Positions 26,148 to 35,928 are shown, counted from the first letter of the stretch. The stretch is 64,000 bases of DNA from Synechococcus sp. CC9605 (GCF_000012625.1 NC_007516.1:1116001-1180000), one strand, 5' to 3'. Program-made: numbers and translations. The notes: a model not told the origin generated them from the letters alone.

Positions 26148-27269
26148 TTGTCCGACCCGGACGTCAAGCCTTCTTACGACCCGTCAGAACAGCTGGCACG
26201 CCTTCAACGGTTGTGCCGGCTTCGGGCCATCGCCCTGTACAGAGAGCAGGCTCTCTATCTCCAGGTGCTGCGGGATCTGCTGGAAGGAGCAACCCGTCAG
26301 GCCCTGTTCAATCTTCTCGGTGAGGTTGATCCCTCCCGTTTCAGTCGGCTTCCGGAGTCGACCCGTCAAAACTTCCACGCATCGGTCAAAGACTTGACCG
26401 ATCGCTGCAGCGTCCTGCTCACGGTGGAGCAGTTGATGCAGTTGGTGCGGCAGATGCAGGAGGAGCAACGGCGCCAGCAGGCCCATGCCAGCAGAAGCAT
26501 GCTGCAGAAGCTCAGTCGCCAGACCCAGGACAGTGCGCCTGTACCCGAGCCACCCACATCTGAGCTGCCGCGGGAGGAACCCAATGGATCCATTCAGCTG
26601 AGCTTGGCTTCACCGCTTGAATCCCCCCAGATGCCCTCTGCCCAGGATCCCGTCAAAGAACCGGTCCCTGAACCAGCAGACAACAATTCCTCGGGCGATT
26701 TGGATGTGCTCCGCTCACTGTTCGAGCTGGCCGGTGACGCGATGCAGCAGGCCCACCAGCCCCTTGAGCCCGGTGCTGCACATGACCCATCGCTGGAAGA
26801 AAACCAACACTTTCTCCCGAATGAACCGGATGCCCTGTTGCACTGGATCCACGCAATGGATCAGGCGCTTGAGCGACGCCTGCGCAACCTGTCCCATGCG
26901 GTGAATGTGCAGATGCTGCGGTCAGGACTGGCCCAGACCCTTCTACCCATCAGCCTGCTGGATGCTGTCTTGAAGGGACAGGTCGAAACGCAGCCAACGG
27001 CCACGAATGTGCTTCGCCTCCGCCTCCCTCTGGCTGTCGGCGAGCTCGATCAGGGCATGGATGTGCTCTGTGTGCTCTTACGCAGCAACGATCTGGAGTT
27101 CGACAGCCCACGTCTGCGTCAGTGCCGCAAACGATTGCGCGCTCACCACCATGCTCTGCTCACAATGGTGCGGCAGCAGCGTCATTGGCAGCGTCGCTCC
27201 CTGGATCGTGAGGCCCGGACCCATTGGCAGACCCCATCCGATTCAACGCAGCAGCTGAGCGGGGACTGA
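26148..27269 (+). CDS. Conserved hypothetical protein with disordered centre
   Basis: A 373-residue soluble protein from TTG 26148. An N-terminal helical domain (about 10-115, with LRDLLEGATRQALFNLLGEV) is followed by a proline- and glutamate-rich linker (about 125-190) and a second helical domain (about 220-350) ending in a histidine- and arginine-rich stretch. It lies tightly between tsf and recG and overlaps recG by 46 bases. No family is recognised. Confidence 0.7.
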   Translation: MSDPDVKPSYDPSEQLARLQRLCRLRAIALYREQALYLQVLRDLLEGATRQALFNLLGEVDPSRFSRLPESTRQNFHASVKDLTDRCSVLLTVEQLMQLVRQMQEEQRRQQAHASRSMLQKLSRQTQDSAPVPEPPTSELPREEPNGSIQLSLASPLESPQMPSAQDPVKEPVPEPADNNSSGDLDVLRSLFELAGDAMQQAHQPLEPGAAHDPSLEENQHFLPNEPDALLHWIHAMDQALERRLRNLSHAVNVQMLRSGLAQTLLPISLLDAVLKGQVETQPTATNVLRLRLPLAVGELDQGMDVLCVLLRSNDLEFDSPRLRQCRKRLRAHHHALLTMVRQQRHWQRRSLDREARTHWQTPSDSTQQLSGD

Positions 27270-29740
27270 CCAGCGAGCAGCTTTCGCTGCTTCTGGCCTG
27301 GATGCTTCCCATTCAGCGTTCGCTGGGGTTGGAGGCCGATCGTGGTTTTCAGAATCTGCAGGGTCGCCAGCAGCGCTTTCACGCATTTCTGCAACAGCAA
27401 CTCGCAGCGCCGCCGGCCTTGCCTTTTCCCCAGGAAGTCAGTGAGCGCATGTCCAAGCTCAGCTCAGGTTTTGCTGATTATCCAAACCTCGCTGATCCCG
27501 CCCGCCGTCGCCTGGTCACCGATGCCCGGCAGTGGCTGCATGAACTGCGCCATCGCTTGGAACCCTCGGCTCCGATGGCACCACCACGTCTGAAGGTTCA
27601 GGCGTCTCCCCAGCAGCGGACCAGCTCACCACTGCAGCTCGACAGTCCCATCACCCAGATCCGTGGTGTGGGTCCGAAATTCGCGGCTCGGCTGGCCTCG
27701 ATCGGCCTGCTTCTGGTGCGTGATCTGCTCCGTTATTACCCCCGCGACCATGTCGATTACTCCGCGATGCGCCGCATTGAGGCGCTGGTGTCGGGGGAAA
27801 CGGCCACGATCGTCGCCACGATTCGCCGGTGCAACGGATTCGTCAGCCCGAGGAACACCAACCTCGCCATTATCGAGCTCCAGCTGCAGGATCCGACCGG
27901 GCGCCTGAAGGTGAGCCGTTTCCTGGCGGGCAAACGCTTCAGTTCTCCGGCCTACCTCAAAGGCCAGCAGCGCCTCTACCCCGTTGGTGCCACTGTGGCT
28001 GTAAGTGGTCTGGTGAAAGATGGGCCCTATGGCATCACCTTTCAGGATCCATTGATCGAGGTGCTGGACAGCCCCTCGTCTCCGGTCAAATCCCCCAGCA
28101 TCGGTCGGCTTCTCCCGGTGTATCCCCTCACCGAAGGAGTCGGAGCGGACCGTTTCCGCAGCCTGATCGATCAGGTTTTGCCCCTGGCGGCATCGTGGCC
28201 TGATCCTCTCCCCGCCCTGCTGCAGCGGCAATTCCAGCTGCCGGCACTGTCGGACTCCCTGCAGGCCCTGCATGCTCCCAAGGACCGCGAAAGCCTCGAT
28301 CAGGGACGCCGCCGGCTGGTGTTCGATGAGTTTCTGCTCATGCAGCTCGGTCTGTTGCGCCGACGCCAGGCGTTGCGCTCCCGGACGGGACCGGACCTGG
28401 ATCTCCAGTCCAGCTCCAGCGGGCTTGTGGGGGAGTTCATGGATCTGCTGCCCTTCCGCTTCACCGCAGCTCAGCAACGGGTATTTCAAGAGATCGAAGT
28501 TGATCTGGCGCGCAGCGAACCCATGGCCCGGCTGGTACAGGGGGACGTCGGCTCGGGAAAGACGGTGGTCGCCATTGCAGCGTTGCTCAGCACTATTGCC
28601 TCGGGCTGGCAGGGGGCCCTGATGGCCCCCACGGAGGTGTTGGCTGAGCAGCATTACCGCAACCTCTGCCAGTGGCTGCCGCAGCTCCATGTGAGCGTCG
28701 CGTTGCTGACCGGATCCACGCCGCGGCCTCGCCGTCGGGAGCTGCTGGATGACCTAGCCAACGGTTCGCTGAAGGTGCTGGTGGGCACCCATGCCTTGCT
28801 CGAGGATCCGGTTGTTTTCAACCGCCTGGGGCTGGTGGTGGTGGATGAACAGCACCGTTTCGGTGTGCATCAACGGGATCGCCTGCTCAACAAGGGCTTG
28901 CAGCCCCATCTGCTCACCATGACGGCAACACCGATCCCACGGACCCTGGCGCTCTCGATGCATGGGGATCTGGATGTCAGCCAGATCGATGAATTGCCGC
29001 CAGGGCGAACACCGATTCGCACTCGCATGCTCACGGCTGCGAAGCGGGAGAAGGCCTATGAGTTGATCCGTGAGGAGGTGCAGCTGGGCCAGCGGGCCTA
29101 TGTCGTTCTGCCTTTGGTGGACGAGTCGGAAAAGCTCGAGCTTCGCTCGGCCGTGGAAGTTCACGCTGAATTGGCCTCGGAGGTTTTTCCTGATCTGGCC
29201 GTTGGTTTGCTGCACGGGCGTCTCTCCAGTGCCGACAAGCAGGCTGTGCTGACCGATTTCTCTGCTGGCAAGACCCAGGTTCTGGTGTCAACCACGGTGG
29301 TGGAAGTGGGGGTTGATGTGCCTGAAGCCAGCGTGATGGTGATCGACCATGCCGAACGCTTTGGTCTGGCGCAGCTGCATCAGTTGCGGGGGCGGGTCGG
29401 CCGAGGTGCTGCTGCCTCCCATTGCCTGTTGATCAATGGCAGCTCCAACCCCCTGGCCCGCCAGCGTCTCGATGTGCTGGTGCGCTCCACCGATGGTTTC
29501 GAGATCGCCGAGATGGATCTGCGCCTGCGCGGACCTGGACAGGTGCTGGGGACCCGTCAGTCGGGCCTGCCTGATCTGGCTCTGGCCAGCCTCGCCGATG
29601 ATGGTGCTGTTCTGGAGGATGCACGAACAGCCGCCCAGGAACTGTTGAAGACCGATCCTGAGCTCGAGCAGCACCCGTTGTTGCGCGAGACCCTGGATGC
29701 ACAGCAGCGTCGTCTCAGCGGCGGCACCCCCTTGAACTGA
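27224..29740 (+). CDS. recG: ATP-dependent DNA helicase RecG
   Basis: An 838-residue RecG, which remodels stalled replication forks and Holliday junctions. About 130 N-terminal residues of extension are followed by the wedge OB-fold domain (ITQIRGVGPKFAARLASIGL and on). Motif I is GDVGSGKT, Ia is MAPTEVLAEQHY, II is VDEQHRFGV, III is TATPIPRTLA, and the C-terminal helicase part contains the RGRVGRG motif. TTG 27224 is the earliest start; the extension is common in cyanobacterial RecG. Confidence 0.95.
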   Translation: MADPIRFNAAAERGLTSEQLSLLLAWMLPIQRSLGLEADRGFQNLQGRQQRFHAFLQQQLAAPPALPFPQEVSERMSKLSSGFADYPNLADPARRRLVTDARQWLHELRHRLEPSAPMAPPRLKVQASPQQRTSSPLQLDSPITQIRGVGPKFAARLASIGLLLVRDLLRYYPRDHVDYSAMRRIEALVSGETATIVATIRRCNGFVSPRNTNLAIIELQLQDPTGRLKVSRFLAGKRFSSPAYLKGQQRLYPVGATVAVSGLVKDGPYGITFQDPLIEVLDSPSSPVKSPSIGRLLPVYPLTEGVGADRFRSLIDQVLPLAASWPDPLPALLQRQFQLPALSDSLQALHAPKDRESLDQGRRRLVFDEFLLMQLGLLRRRQALRSRTGPDLDLQSSSSGLVGEFMDLLPFRFTAAQQRVFQEIEVDLARSEPMARLVQGDVGSGKTVVAIAALLSTIASGWQGALMAPTEVLAEQHYRNLCQWLPQLHVSVALLTGSTPRPRRRELLDDLANGSLKVLVGTHALLEDPVVFNRLGLVVVDEQHRFGVHQRDRLLNKGLQPHLLTMTATPIPRTLALSMHGDLDVSQIDELPPGRTPIRTRMLTAAKREKAYELIREEVQLGQRAYVVLPLVDESEKLELRSAVEVHAELASEVFPDLAVGLLHGRLSSADKQAVLTDFSAGKTQVLVSTTVVEVGVDVPEASVMVIDHAERFGLAQLHQLRGRVGRGAAASHCLLINGSSNPLARQRLDVLVRSTDGFEIAEMDLRLRGPGQVLGTRQSGLPDLALASLADDGAVLEDARTAAQELLKTDPELEQHPLLRETLDAQQRRLSGGTPLN

Positions 29741-29760
29741 TCCCATCTGTTGCCGCCTCG

Positions 29761-30462
29761 ATGCGTCCCTGGAGCCCGATTCCCATCGCAGAGTGCGGCG
29801 AGCCGATGCAAGAGCTGCCTCCAGCTTTGTTGCGGATGGAGCCTCATCCGTACATGGCGCTTGGGGCGCCCTATGGGGCATCGGGGACTCCCTTCCAACT
29901 GCGCCTGGGGGTGGTTCAGCGCCTGCTTGACGCCCAGCAGCAGCTGATTGAGCACGATCCCAGTCTGCGCCTGAGCATTTTTGATGCTTATCGGCCGATT
30001 GCCGTGCAGGCCTTCATGGTGGATCACAGCATTGCCGAACTCTGCCGTGAACGCGGTGTTGAAGTGCGCTCGGGGGACGCCTTTGATCAGGTGGTGGCCG
30101 ATGTGGGGCGGTTCTGGGCAGCTCCCAGTCGGGACCCCATGACACCGCCACCCCACAGCACCGGTGCTGCTATCGACCTCACCCTCAGCAGCAGCGATGG
30201 AACGCCTTTGGCCATGGGGGGAGAGATTGATGCCATTGGTGCGGTGTCTGAACCGCAGCACTACGCCGGTCGGGACGACTCGAATGCTCGGCGCTGGCAT
30301 CAACGCCGGCAGTTGCTGGCTGAAGTAATGGGAGCAGCAGGGTTTGCCCAGCATCCCAACGAGTGGTGGCACTACTCGTTCGGAGATCAGCTCTGGGCCT
30401 GGCGAAGGGGTGCCGCTTTGGCGATCTACGCCGAGGCCGTCAACAGCGCGCTCACTTCCTGA
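29761..30462 (+). CDS. D-alanyl-D-alanine dipeptidase (VanX/DdpX-like, M15D)
   Basis: A 233-residue zinc peptidase. The first zinc motif is PPHSTGAAIDLTL (SxHxxGxAxD type, here with P-H) and the second is EWWHYSFGDQ, with the catalytic Glu and third ligand. LSIFDAYRPIAVQAFM fits the family. VanX-like enzymes hydrolyse D-Ala-D-Ala; in non-resistant bacteria they are thought to recycle cell-wall dipeptide. No vanA or vanH genes are adjacent. The end converges on sir with a 37-base overlap. Confidence 0.87.
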   Translation: MRPWSPIPIAECGEPMQELPPALLRMEPHPYMALGAPYGASGTPFQLRLGVVQRLLDAQQQLIEHDPSLRLSIFDAYRPIAVQAFMVDHSIAELCRERGVEVRSGDAFDQVVADVGRFWAAPSRDPMTPPPHSTGAAIDLTLSSSDGTPLAMGGEIDAIGAVSEPQHYAGRDDSNARRWHQRRQLLAEVMGAAGFAQHPNEWWHYSFGDQLWAWRRGAALAIYAEAVNSALTS

Positions 30463-32183
30463 TCACCCAGCTTCTCGATGTGGTCCCCGAAACTGCGACG
30501 TCCACCCGCGGCTTTCCAGCTGATCAGGAGCGGTTCAAGGGTTTTTTCCAGATCATCCAGGGGCAGTTTTTCCATGTAAGGGCGTGCCAGACGCTGGAGG
30601 TTGGGGGTGCCGCCGAGCCAGAGCTGGTACTGGTTGACTCCGTTGCCCACCAAGCCCAGCTCGGCCATGTAGGGGCGGGCGCAGCCGTTGGGGCAGCCGG
30701 TCATCCTCACCAGCAGGGACTTCTCAATCTCAAGCCGCCGCAGTTGGGCATCGAGGCGATCGAGAACATCCGGAAGGATGCGCTCTGATTCGGTGATGGC
30801 GAGCCCGCAGGTGGGTAGAGCTGGGCATGCGATGGCATGCCTGGCCAAAGGTGCTGGGGCTTCAGGCACCTCAAATCCGAGAGCTTCCAGCTGGGTGCGG
30901 ATGCTGGCCCGCTGGGAGGTGCCGATGTTGCACAGCAGCAGGTCTTGATTGGCGGTGAGGCGAATCTCCAGCTGATACGTCTCCACGAGCTGCCTGAGGC
31001 CGGCCTTGAGATCTCCATTCAGTCGACCGCAGAGCAGGGGCAGCCCCACAAACCACATCCCTGCCTTCTGGCGATGCCATCCGAGGTAGTCCAAAAGTTT
31101 GGCCTTGGGCTCATTGCGCAGCCCCTTGAGGTCTCCCTTGAAGTAGGTCGCGCACATGGTGTCGCGGAACCATTGGATTCCCTTGTCGTGCAGCAAATAC
31201 TTCATGCGGGCGTGCTTGCGCACCTCCCGATCACCGTGGTCCCGTTGCAGCGCCAGGATCGCCTGAACTACATCAAGAACGTCGGCGGCATCGACGTAAC
31301 CCAAAGGATCCGCCGTGCGGGCGAAGGTCTCCTCCTTGTTGTGGGTGCGGCCCATGCCACCGCCCACGTAGACGTTGCAGCCCCGCAGATCGCCGGAGGG
31401 GTCGGTGAAGGCCACCAGGCCGATGTCCTGGGTGAGCAGGTCAACGGAGTTGTCCCCGGGAACGGTGACGGCCACCTTGAATTTCCTGGGTAAGTAAGTG
31501 TCTCCGTAGAGAGGTTCCTCTGTGCTGCCGGAAAACAGGCCGCCTTCGCTCTGGCGCTTTCTGGCCTTCTGAACGGCTCGGCTGGGCTTGAAGCGATAAC
31601 TCAGGTCACCATCCACCCAGAGGTCGAGATACGCCCCTTCGGCCGCCTCGGGGCTGAGCAGATCGGCAATTTCATCGGCCAGGCGCCGTGCCACGGGATA
31701 GCCGCCTTTCTCAAAAGGAGCTGGTGGTGCCATCACATTGCGGTTGATGTCCCCGCAGGCCGCCAGGGTCGAGCCCATGTTGCGAACGATGGTGCCAATC
31801 ACCTCTTTCAAGTCGGCCTTGGCGATGCCGTGCATCTGAAAGGCCTGCCGGGTGGTAGCCCGCAGGGTTCCGTCCCCAAGGCGGTTGGAGAGGTCATCGA
31901 GGGCGAGGAACAGCCGGGCAGGGATGCGTCCGCCCGGACTGCGCAGCCGCAGCATCATCTGCCAGCTGCGGATCTTGTCCGTTTTGCGCAGTTCTCGGTG
32001 GTGCTGTTGGTAGCTGCCGTGAAACTTCAGGAGTTGAACGGCATCTTCCGTGAAGCGCACATCGTCGTTGCTGAGCTCGCTCAACAACGGGTCGCGCAGA
32101 TGGTCGCTGTCCAGCTTGCGCTGCTCCGATTTGGACAGCGATTGAGTTCCTGTTTCCGCCACTGCCAAGGAGCCTTCCCCCAC
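30426..32183 (-). CDS. sir: Ferredoxin-sulfite reductase
   Basis: Sir reduces sulfite to sulfide with ferredoxin in assimilatory sulfur metabolism. Both halves of the nitrite/sulfite reductase repeat are present. The siroheme and 4Fe-4S ligands are in CPALPTCGLAITE and MTGCPNGCARPYM. From GTG 32183 the protein is 585 residues. The frame is open to 32402 but lacks family-like sequence there and overlaps glyS, so a start near LSKSEQRKLDSD is used; GTG 32162 is an alternative. It is divergent from glyS. Confidence 0.9.
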   Translation of the reverse strand: MGEGSLAVAETGTQSLSKSEQRKLDSDHLRDPLLSELSNDDVRFTEDAVQLLKFHGSYQQHHRELRKTDKIRSWQMMLRLRSPGGRIPARLFLALDDLSNRLGDGTLRATTRQAFQMHGIAKADLKEVIGTIVRNMGSTLAACGDINRNVMAPPAPFEKGGYPVARRLADEIADLLSPEAAEGAYLDLWVDGDLSYRFKPSRAVQKARKRQSEGGLFSGSTEEPLYGDTYLPRKFKVAVTVPGDNSVDLLTQDIGLVAFTDPSGDLRGCNVYVGGGMGRTHNKEETFARTADPLGYVDAADVLDVVQAILALQRDHGDREVRKHARMKYLLHDKGIQWFRDTMCATYFKGDLKGLRNEPKAKLLDYLGWHRQKAGMWFVGLPLLCGRLNGDLKAGLRQLVETYQLEIRLTANQDLLLCNIGTSQRASIRTQLEALGFEVPEAPAPLARHAIACPALPTCGLAITESERILPDVLDRLDAQLRRLEIEKSLLVRMTGCPNGCARPYMAELGLVGNGVNQYQLWLGGTPNLQRLARPYMEKLPLDDLEKTLEPLLISWKAAGGRRSFGDHIEKLGDQEVSALLTASA

Positions 32184-32256
32184 CCCGAAAAGGATTTCTT
32201 GATTTGAACGTAGCGAAACGGCTTCCAATACAGTCGCTTTCGGCTTTGACCTTGGC

Positions 32257-34428
32257 GTGACGGCAACCTTTCTTCTGGAAATCGGCACCGAGGAGCTTCC
32301 TGCTGATTTCGTCCGGCAAGCGCTTGACCAACTGCAGCAGCGGGTTGGTCGTGACCTGCGTGAGGCAAGGCTGGGCCATGGAGTGGTGTCGGTGTTCGGC
32401 ACCCCCCGGCGATTGGTGGTCTCCGTCGCTGAGCTGGAGGACCGCCAACCCGATCTTCAGGAAGAACGCAAGGGTCCTCCCGTGGCTCAGGCCTTCAAGG
32501 AAGGTGTCCCAGGGCCAGCGGCGATCGGTTTCGCCAAGCGCTGCGGTGTTGACCCCTCAGATCTTGAGCAGCGTGACACTCCGAAGGGGCCTTGCGTCTT
32601 CGCAACTGTTCTCACCCCGGGTCAAGCCAGTGTTGAACTGCTCCAGGGGCTGATTCCTCAATGGATTGATGCTCTTCAGGGACGGCGGTTCATGCGCTGG
32701 GGCACTGGAGCCCAGCGCTTCAGTCGCCCCATCCGCTGGCTGCTGGCGCTCAAGGGTTCTGAGCTGATCCCTGTGGTGCTCGATGGTGCTGACCCCGAGG
32801 TCCGCAGCGATCGTTTCAGCCGTGCCCACCGTCTCCATGGTGACGAGCCACTGTCCATTGCATCAGCGGAGCAGTTTGGAGAAACCCTGGCAGCCGCCGG
32901 TGTTGTTGTGGATCGTGCCGAGCGGGCCAAACGGATCCGCACCAGCCTTGATCAGTCGGCTCAGGCCGCCAACGGAACACCCGACTGCCCGGCGTCGCTG
33001 TTCGAAGAACTGGTGGACCTGGTTGAAGACCCAAGGATTCTCGAGGGGACCATCGCTGAGCGGTTCCTGCAGCTTCCCCCGGAGGTGATCAGCACGGTGA
33101 TGCAGGCCCATCAGCGTTATGTGCCGCTGCAGGTGCCTGGTCTGGAGGCAGACCCCCTGCGACTCACTGCTGAGGCTGTGCTTCGTCCCCAGTTCCTTTT
33201 GGTGGGGAACGGATTAGCCCCTGCGTCGACCTTGATCGTTCGCGGGAATGAACGCGTGCTTGGAGCGCGCCTTGCAGACGCCGAATTTTTCCTCGATGTC
33301 GACCGGCGGCAGTCCAGCGCCTCCCGGCGTGAAGCCCTCGATCGTGTCACCTTCGCCGAGGGCCTGGGCAGTCTTCTGGACCGCTCCGAGCGAATCGAGC
33401 GGCTCACGGGCCTGCTGTTGAAGCAACTCGGCCTTGATCAGAGCATGGCGGATGCGGCCCAGCGTGCCGCTCATTTTTGCAAGAACGATCTGGTCAGCCA
33501 GATGGTGGGGGAGTTCCCTGAACTTCAGGGCCTGATGGGGGGCAAATACCTCCTGGAGGAGGGAGAAACCCGAGAAGTCGCCCTCGCGGTAGTGGAGCAC
33601 TATCTGCCCCGGGGAGCCGGTGATGCTCTGCCCGCAACCCCCGCGGGGGCAGTTGTGGCCTTGGCGGAACGGCTCGAGCTGCTGCTCAGCATCTTTGCCA
33701 AGGGAGAGCGACCAACCGGATCCTCCGACCCCTATGCCCTGCGGCGGGCCGGTAACGGTGTGGTGCAGATTCTCTGGGGCATGGCCTGGCGCCTAGACCT
33801 CATGGCGTTCCTGAGCAAGGCCGTGGAGGAGTGGGTTGCTCTGTTCCCAGACTTTGCGGTGGACGCCAGCCAACTGCACAACGACCTCTGTCAGCTAATG
33901 CGGCAGCGGATCGTGTCTCAACTGGAAGACGACGGGTTTGCGCCTGATCTGGTGCAGGCTGTGGCTGGTGATGCCGTCTCCAGCCAGCGTCTGCTCAGTG
34001 ATCCTCTGGATGTGAAACAGCGGATTCAACTGTTGCGTGACCTTCGGGACAGTGGTCAGCTGGATGCCGTTCAGGCGGTGGTGCAGCGGGCAGCGAAGCT
34101 TGCTGAAAAAGGTGATCTGGCACGGGATCAGCTTGTGGCCAGCGATGTAGTTGAGCCCGAACGGTTCGAGTCCGCCAGTGAGAAGGATCTGTTCGCAGCT
34201 CTCGAGCAGCTGCAGCCAATGGCTCAGCAGCGGTCGTATCAGGCCCTTGCCGATGCGCTTGTTGCGGCGACCCCGGCTCTCCAGGCTTTCTTTGATGGAG
34301 AGACCAGTGTGATGGTGATGGTCGACGATTCCGCGCTGCGGCTCAATCGCCTCAACCTGTTGGCGGTCCTGCGCAATCAGGCCTCGGTGTTGGCCGAATT
34401 TGAATCGATTCAAAAGGCAGAGGCCTAA
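32257..34428 (+). CDS. glyS: Glycine-tRNA ligase beta subunit
   Basis: The beta subunit (723 aa) of tetrameric glycyl-tRNA synthetase. It starts at GTG with TFLLEIGTEELPADFVRQAL and contains FMRWGTGAQRFSRPIRWLLA, the KNDLVSQMVGEFPELQGLMG HD-like region, and a C-terminal anticodon-binding domain. The final codons are altered by the element inserted here: after the repeat FESIQ, the tail is KAEA-stop, whereas the far end of the element preserves FESIQSK-stop. The protein should stay functional. Confidence 0.97.
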   Translation: MTATFLLEIGTEELPADFVRQALDQLQQRVGRDLREARLGHGVVSVFGTPRRLVVSVAELEDRQPDLQEERKGPPVAQAFKEGVPGPAAIGFAKRCGVDPSDLEQRDTPKGPCVFATVLTPGQASVELLQGLIPQWIDALQGRRFMRWGTGAQRFSRPIRWLLALKGSELIPVVLDGADPEVRSDRFSRAHRLHGDEPLSIASAEQFGETLAAAGVVVDRAERAKRIRTSLDQSAQAANGTPDCPASLFEELVDLVEDPRILEGTIAERFLQLPPEVISTVMQAHQRYVPLQVPGLEADPLRLTAEAVLRPQFLLVGNGLAPASTLIVRGNERVLGARLADAEFFLDVDRRQSSASRREALDRVTFAEGLGSLLDRSERIERLTGLLLKQLGLDQSMADAAQRAAHFCKNDLVSQMVGEFPELQGLMGGKYLLEEGETREVALAVVEHYLPRGAGDALPATPAGAVVALAERLELLLSIFAKGERPTGSSDPYALRRAGNGVVQILWGMAWRLDLMAFLSKAVEEWVALFPDFAVDASQLHNDLCQLMRQRIVSQLEDDGFAPDLVQAVAGDAVSSQRLLSDPLDVKQRIQLLRDLRDSGQLDAVQAVVQRAAKLAEKGDLARDQLVASDVVEPERFESASEKDLFAALEQLQPMAQQRSYQALADALVAATPALQAFFDGETSVMVMVDDSALRLNRLNLLAVLRNQASVLAEFESIQKAEA
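34398..34413 (+). repeat. attL-like core repeat in the 3' end of glyS
   Basis: ATTTGAATCGATTCAA is identical to 43603-43618. The inner 14 bases (TTGAATCGATTCAA) form a perfect palindrome. It lies inside the glyS coding sequence, 79 bases before the integrase start. It is interpreted as the attachment core created by site-specific integration. Confidence 0.85.
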
Positions 34429-34481
34429 ACCCCAGAACACCATTGACATCAAGGGATCCTGGCTAAGCTAGGGCCTACAAG

Positions 34482-34493
34482 CTGGGCATACAT
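34482..34493 (+). repeat. Candidate integrase arm-site repeat, left
   Basis: CTGGGCATACAT occurs here, 69 bases inside the left core, and again at 43531-43542, 61 bases inside the right core, in the same orientation. Similar placement near both ends suggests recombinase arm sites. It overlaps the integrase start codon by one base, so binding could also affect its expression. Confidence 0.4.
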
Positions 34494-35713
34494 TGGCGAA
34501 CTATCTGACCCGAAGGAAGGGCAGAGACGGCTACTACTTCCAGCGCCGGGTACCGCCTGCACTGGTCGAGGCCATTGGCTGTGCCATGTGGAGACGCAAG
34601 GCCGGCACCACGCTTGCTGAGGCGAAGAGGAACGCCGCCATCTTCATCACTGAGACAGACCAGCTGATCCAAGCGGCCAAGGGAGCGAGCCAGACCCCAG
34701 AGCAGAAGCTTCTGTCTCTACTGCCCAACCGTGAGGAGATCCCAGACGAGATCGATGCTCATGACCTGGTCCATCGGGTAAGCAAGGAGCCCGTCTATTT
34801 AGACGACAAGGGGACAGTCAATCCTGAATACGAACGACTGCACCAACTAGCCACGGGCGTGCTGAAGGGCACAGCAAGACAGGTCCACTCAGCTGATGAC
34901 CTACTTAAACGAGCAACCCTTCTGAAGGATCCAGCACCCGGCACTGTCTTCGAGTGGACCCGCTACATCACCAAGTTGATGGAGCACAGCGGCAGGCAAT
35001 ACATCGAGCAAGTCACCAGGGAAGACGCTCTCTCATGGCGTGCTGATGAGCTGCGTAGGTGCCAAGCATCGACGGTGAAGAACCGGCTACGGCTGCTCAA
35101 TGGATTGTTTGGTGTTGCTGCTGAAGAGGGGTGGTTACAGTCGAACCCCTTCAGTGATCTGACCAAGCGCATCAAGTCGAAGGCCAAGGTCAAGGGAGTT
35201 GTGCTGCTGGACGAATCCGACAACAACTGGGAGAAGCTTCCGCAACTTCACCACCTGCTGTGGCATCTCCTCCGCTGGTCAGGTGCTCACGCTTCAGAGG
35301 TGGGTGGCTTGAGGTGGGAGGACATCGACCTGCATGGAGAGGAGGTGATCCACTTCACGAGCCATGAGACAAGGCCACTGAAGAACGCCTTCAGGGTGAG
35401 GACCATTCCCATCCACACCAGGCTCCTGCCGATCCTCAAGCAAGAGCACCTTGACGAACGATGCGAGGGGTTGATCTTCCCGTGGGCATACAACGAGGCC
35501 AGAGGGAGATGGTGTGAGGGTCTGCACTGGCAGCGCTACCTAGGCATCAGTCCCAAGGCCACAAGAGATTGGGCAGCTACTTGCCTCAGGTCGAAGGACA
35601 TCAATGAGATGGTCATCGGCCGACTGTTTGGCCATAGCCCCAAGACAGTCACCGGAAGGTATGGGTCAGTTGATCTATCAACGATGCGTAAGGCCTTGGA
35701 ACAGCTGACTTAA
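34493..35713 (+). CDS. int: Tyrosine recombinase (phage-type integrase)
   Basis: A 406-residue integrase. The N-terminal YLTRRKGRDGYYFQRRVPPA resembles a DUF6538 arm-binding domain. A SAM-like core-binding domain lies at about 145-235 and the catalytic domain follows. The nucleophile is Tyr in VTGRYGSV, preceded by GHS. The first catalytic Arg position reads His (SGAHASEVGGLRW), and the HxxR box reads KATR. These changes depart from the usual R-K-H-R-H-Y set but occur beside clear att repeats. TTG start; no clear Shine-Dalgarno sequence. Confidence 0.88.
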   Translation: MANYLTRRKGRDGYYFQRRVPPALVEAIGCAMWRRKAGTTLAEAKRNAAIFITETDQLIQAAKGASQTPEQKLLSLLPNREEIPDEIDAHDLVHRVSKEPVYLDDKGTVNPEYERLHQLATGVLKGTARQVHSADDLLKRATLLKDPAPGTVFEWTRYITKLMEHSGRQYIEQVTREDALSWRADELRRCQASTVKNRLRLLNGLFGVAAEEGWLQSNPFSDLTKRIKSKAKVKGVVLLDESDNNWEKLPQLHHLLWHLLRWSGAHASEVGGLRWEDIDLHGEEVIHFTSHETRPLKNAFRVRTIPIHTRLLPILKQEHLDERCEGLIFPWAYNEARGRWCEGLHWQRYLGISPKATRDWAATCLRSKDINEMVIGRLFGHSPKTVTGRYGSVDLSTMRKALEQLT

Positions 35714-35928
35714 ACGAAGTATTGACTGCACCAACGACAGCCTGTGTGTGCCGCCCAATAGATCCATTCGCTGTGATACAGGACCCGATCGCGTATCTCT
35801 TTTGTCACGACGCGAGCACCTGATGAGTTGAGAGCAACGGTGGTGGCTACGACGTGGCTGTCTTCTTGTTTTGGCTTGCCATGCAGATGTATCTCGCAGA
35901 TTGCGTTTTTCCTGAGATTGAAGGCCAA
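35710..35928 (-). CDS. Small protein with C-terminal CxxC motif, uncertain
   Basis: A 72-residue frame ends in EWIYWAAHTGCRWCSQYFV. The part from about residue 25 on looks protein-like (VATTVALNSSGARVVTKEIR). The same C-terminal motif is found in a degenerate copy at 36775-36815 on the same strand, where a TGG codon has become TAG. That argues the frame was coding. A GTG at 35808 would give 32 residues and avoid overlapping the DUF3303-like gene. It overlaps the integrase stop by four bases. Function unknown. Confidence 0.4.
   Translation of the reverse strand: MAFNLRKNAICEIHLHGKPKQEDSHVVATTVALNSSGARVVTKEIRDRVLYHSEWIYWAAHTGCRWCSQYFV
35724..35753. repeat. 30-bp direct repeat, copy 1
   Basis: Identical to 36775-36804. 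Beyond it, weaker similarity continues (AATAGATCCATT against GATAGATCTATT). On the leftward strand it encodes HTGCRWCS at the end of the small CxxC protein. Confidence 0.9.

Noticed and set aside
27626-28690. 354-codon open frame antisense to recG
   Set aside because: It mirrors recG codon bias; recG motifs on the other strand are complete.
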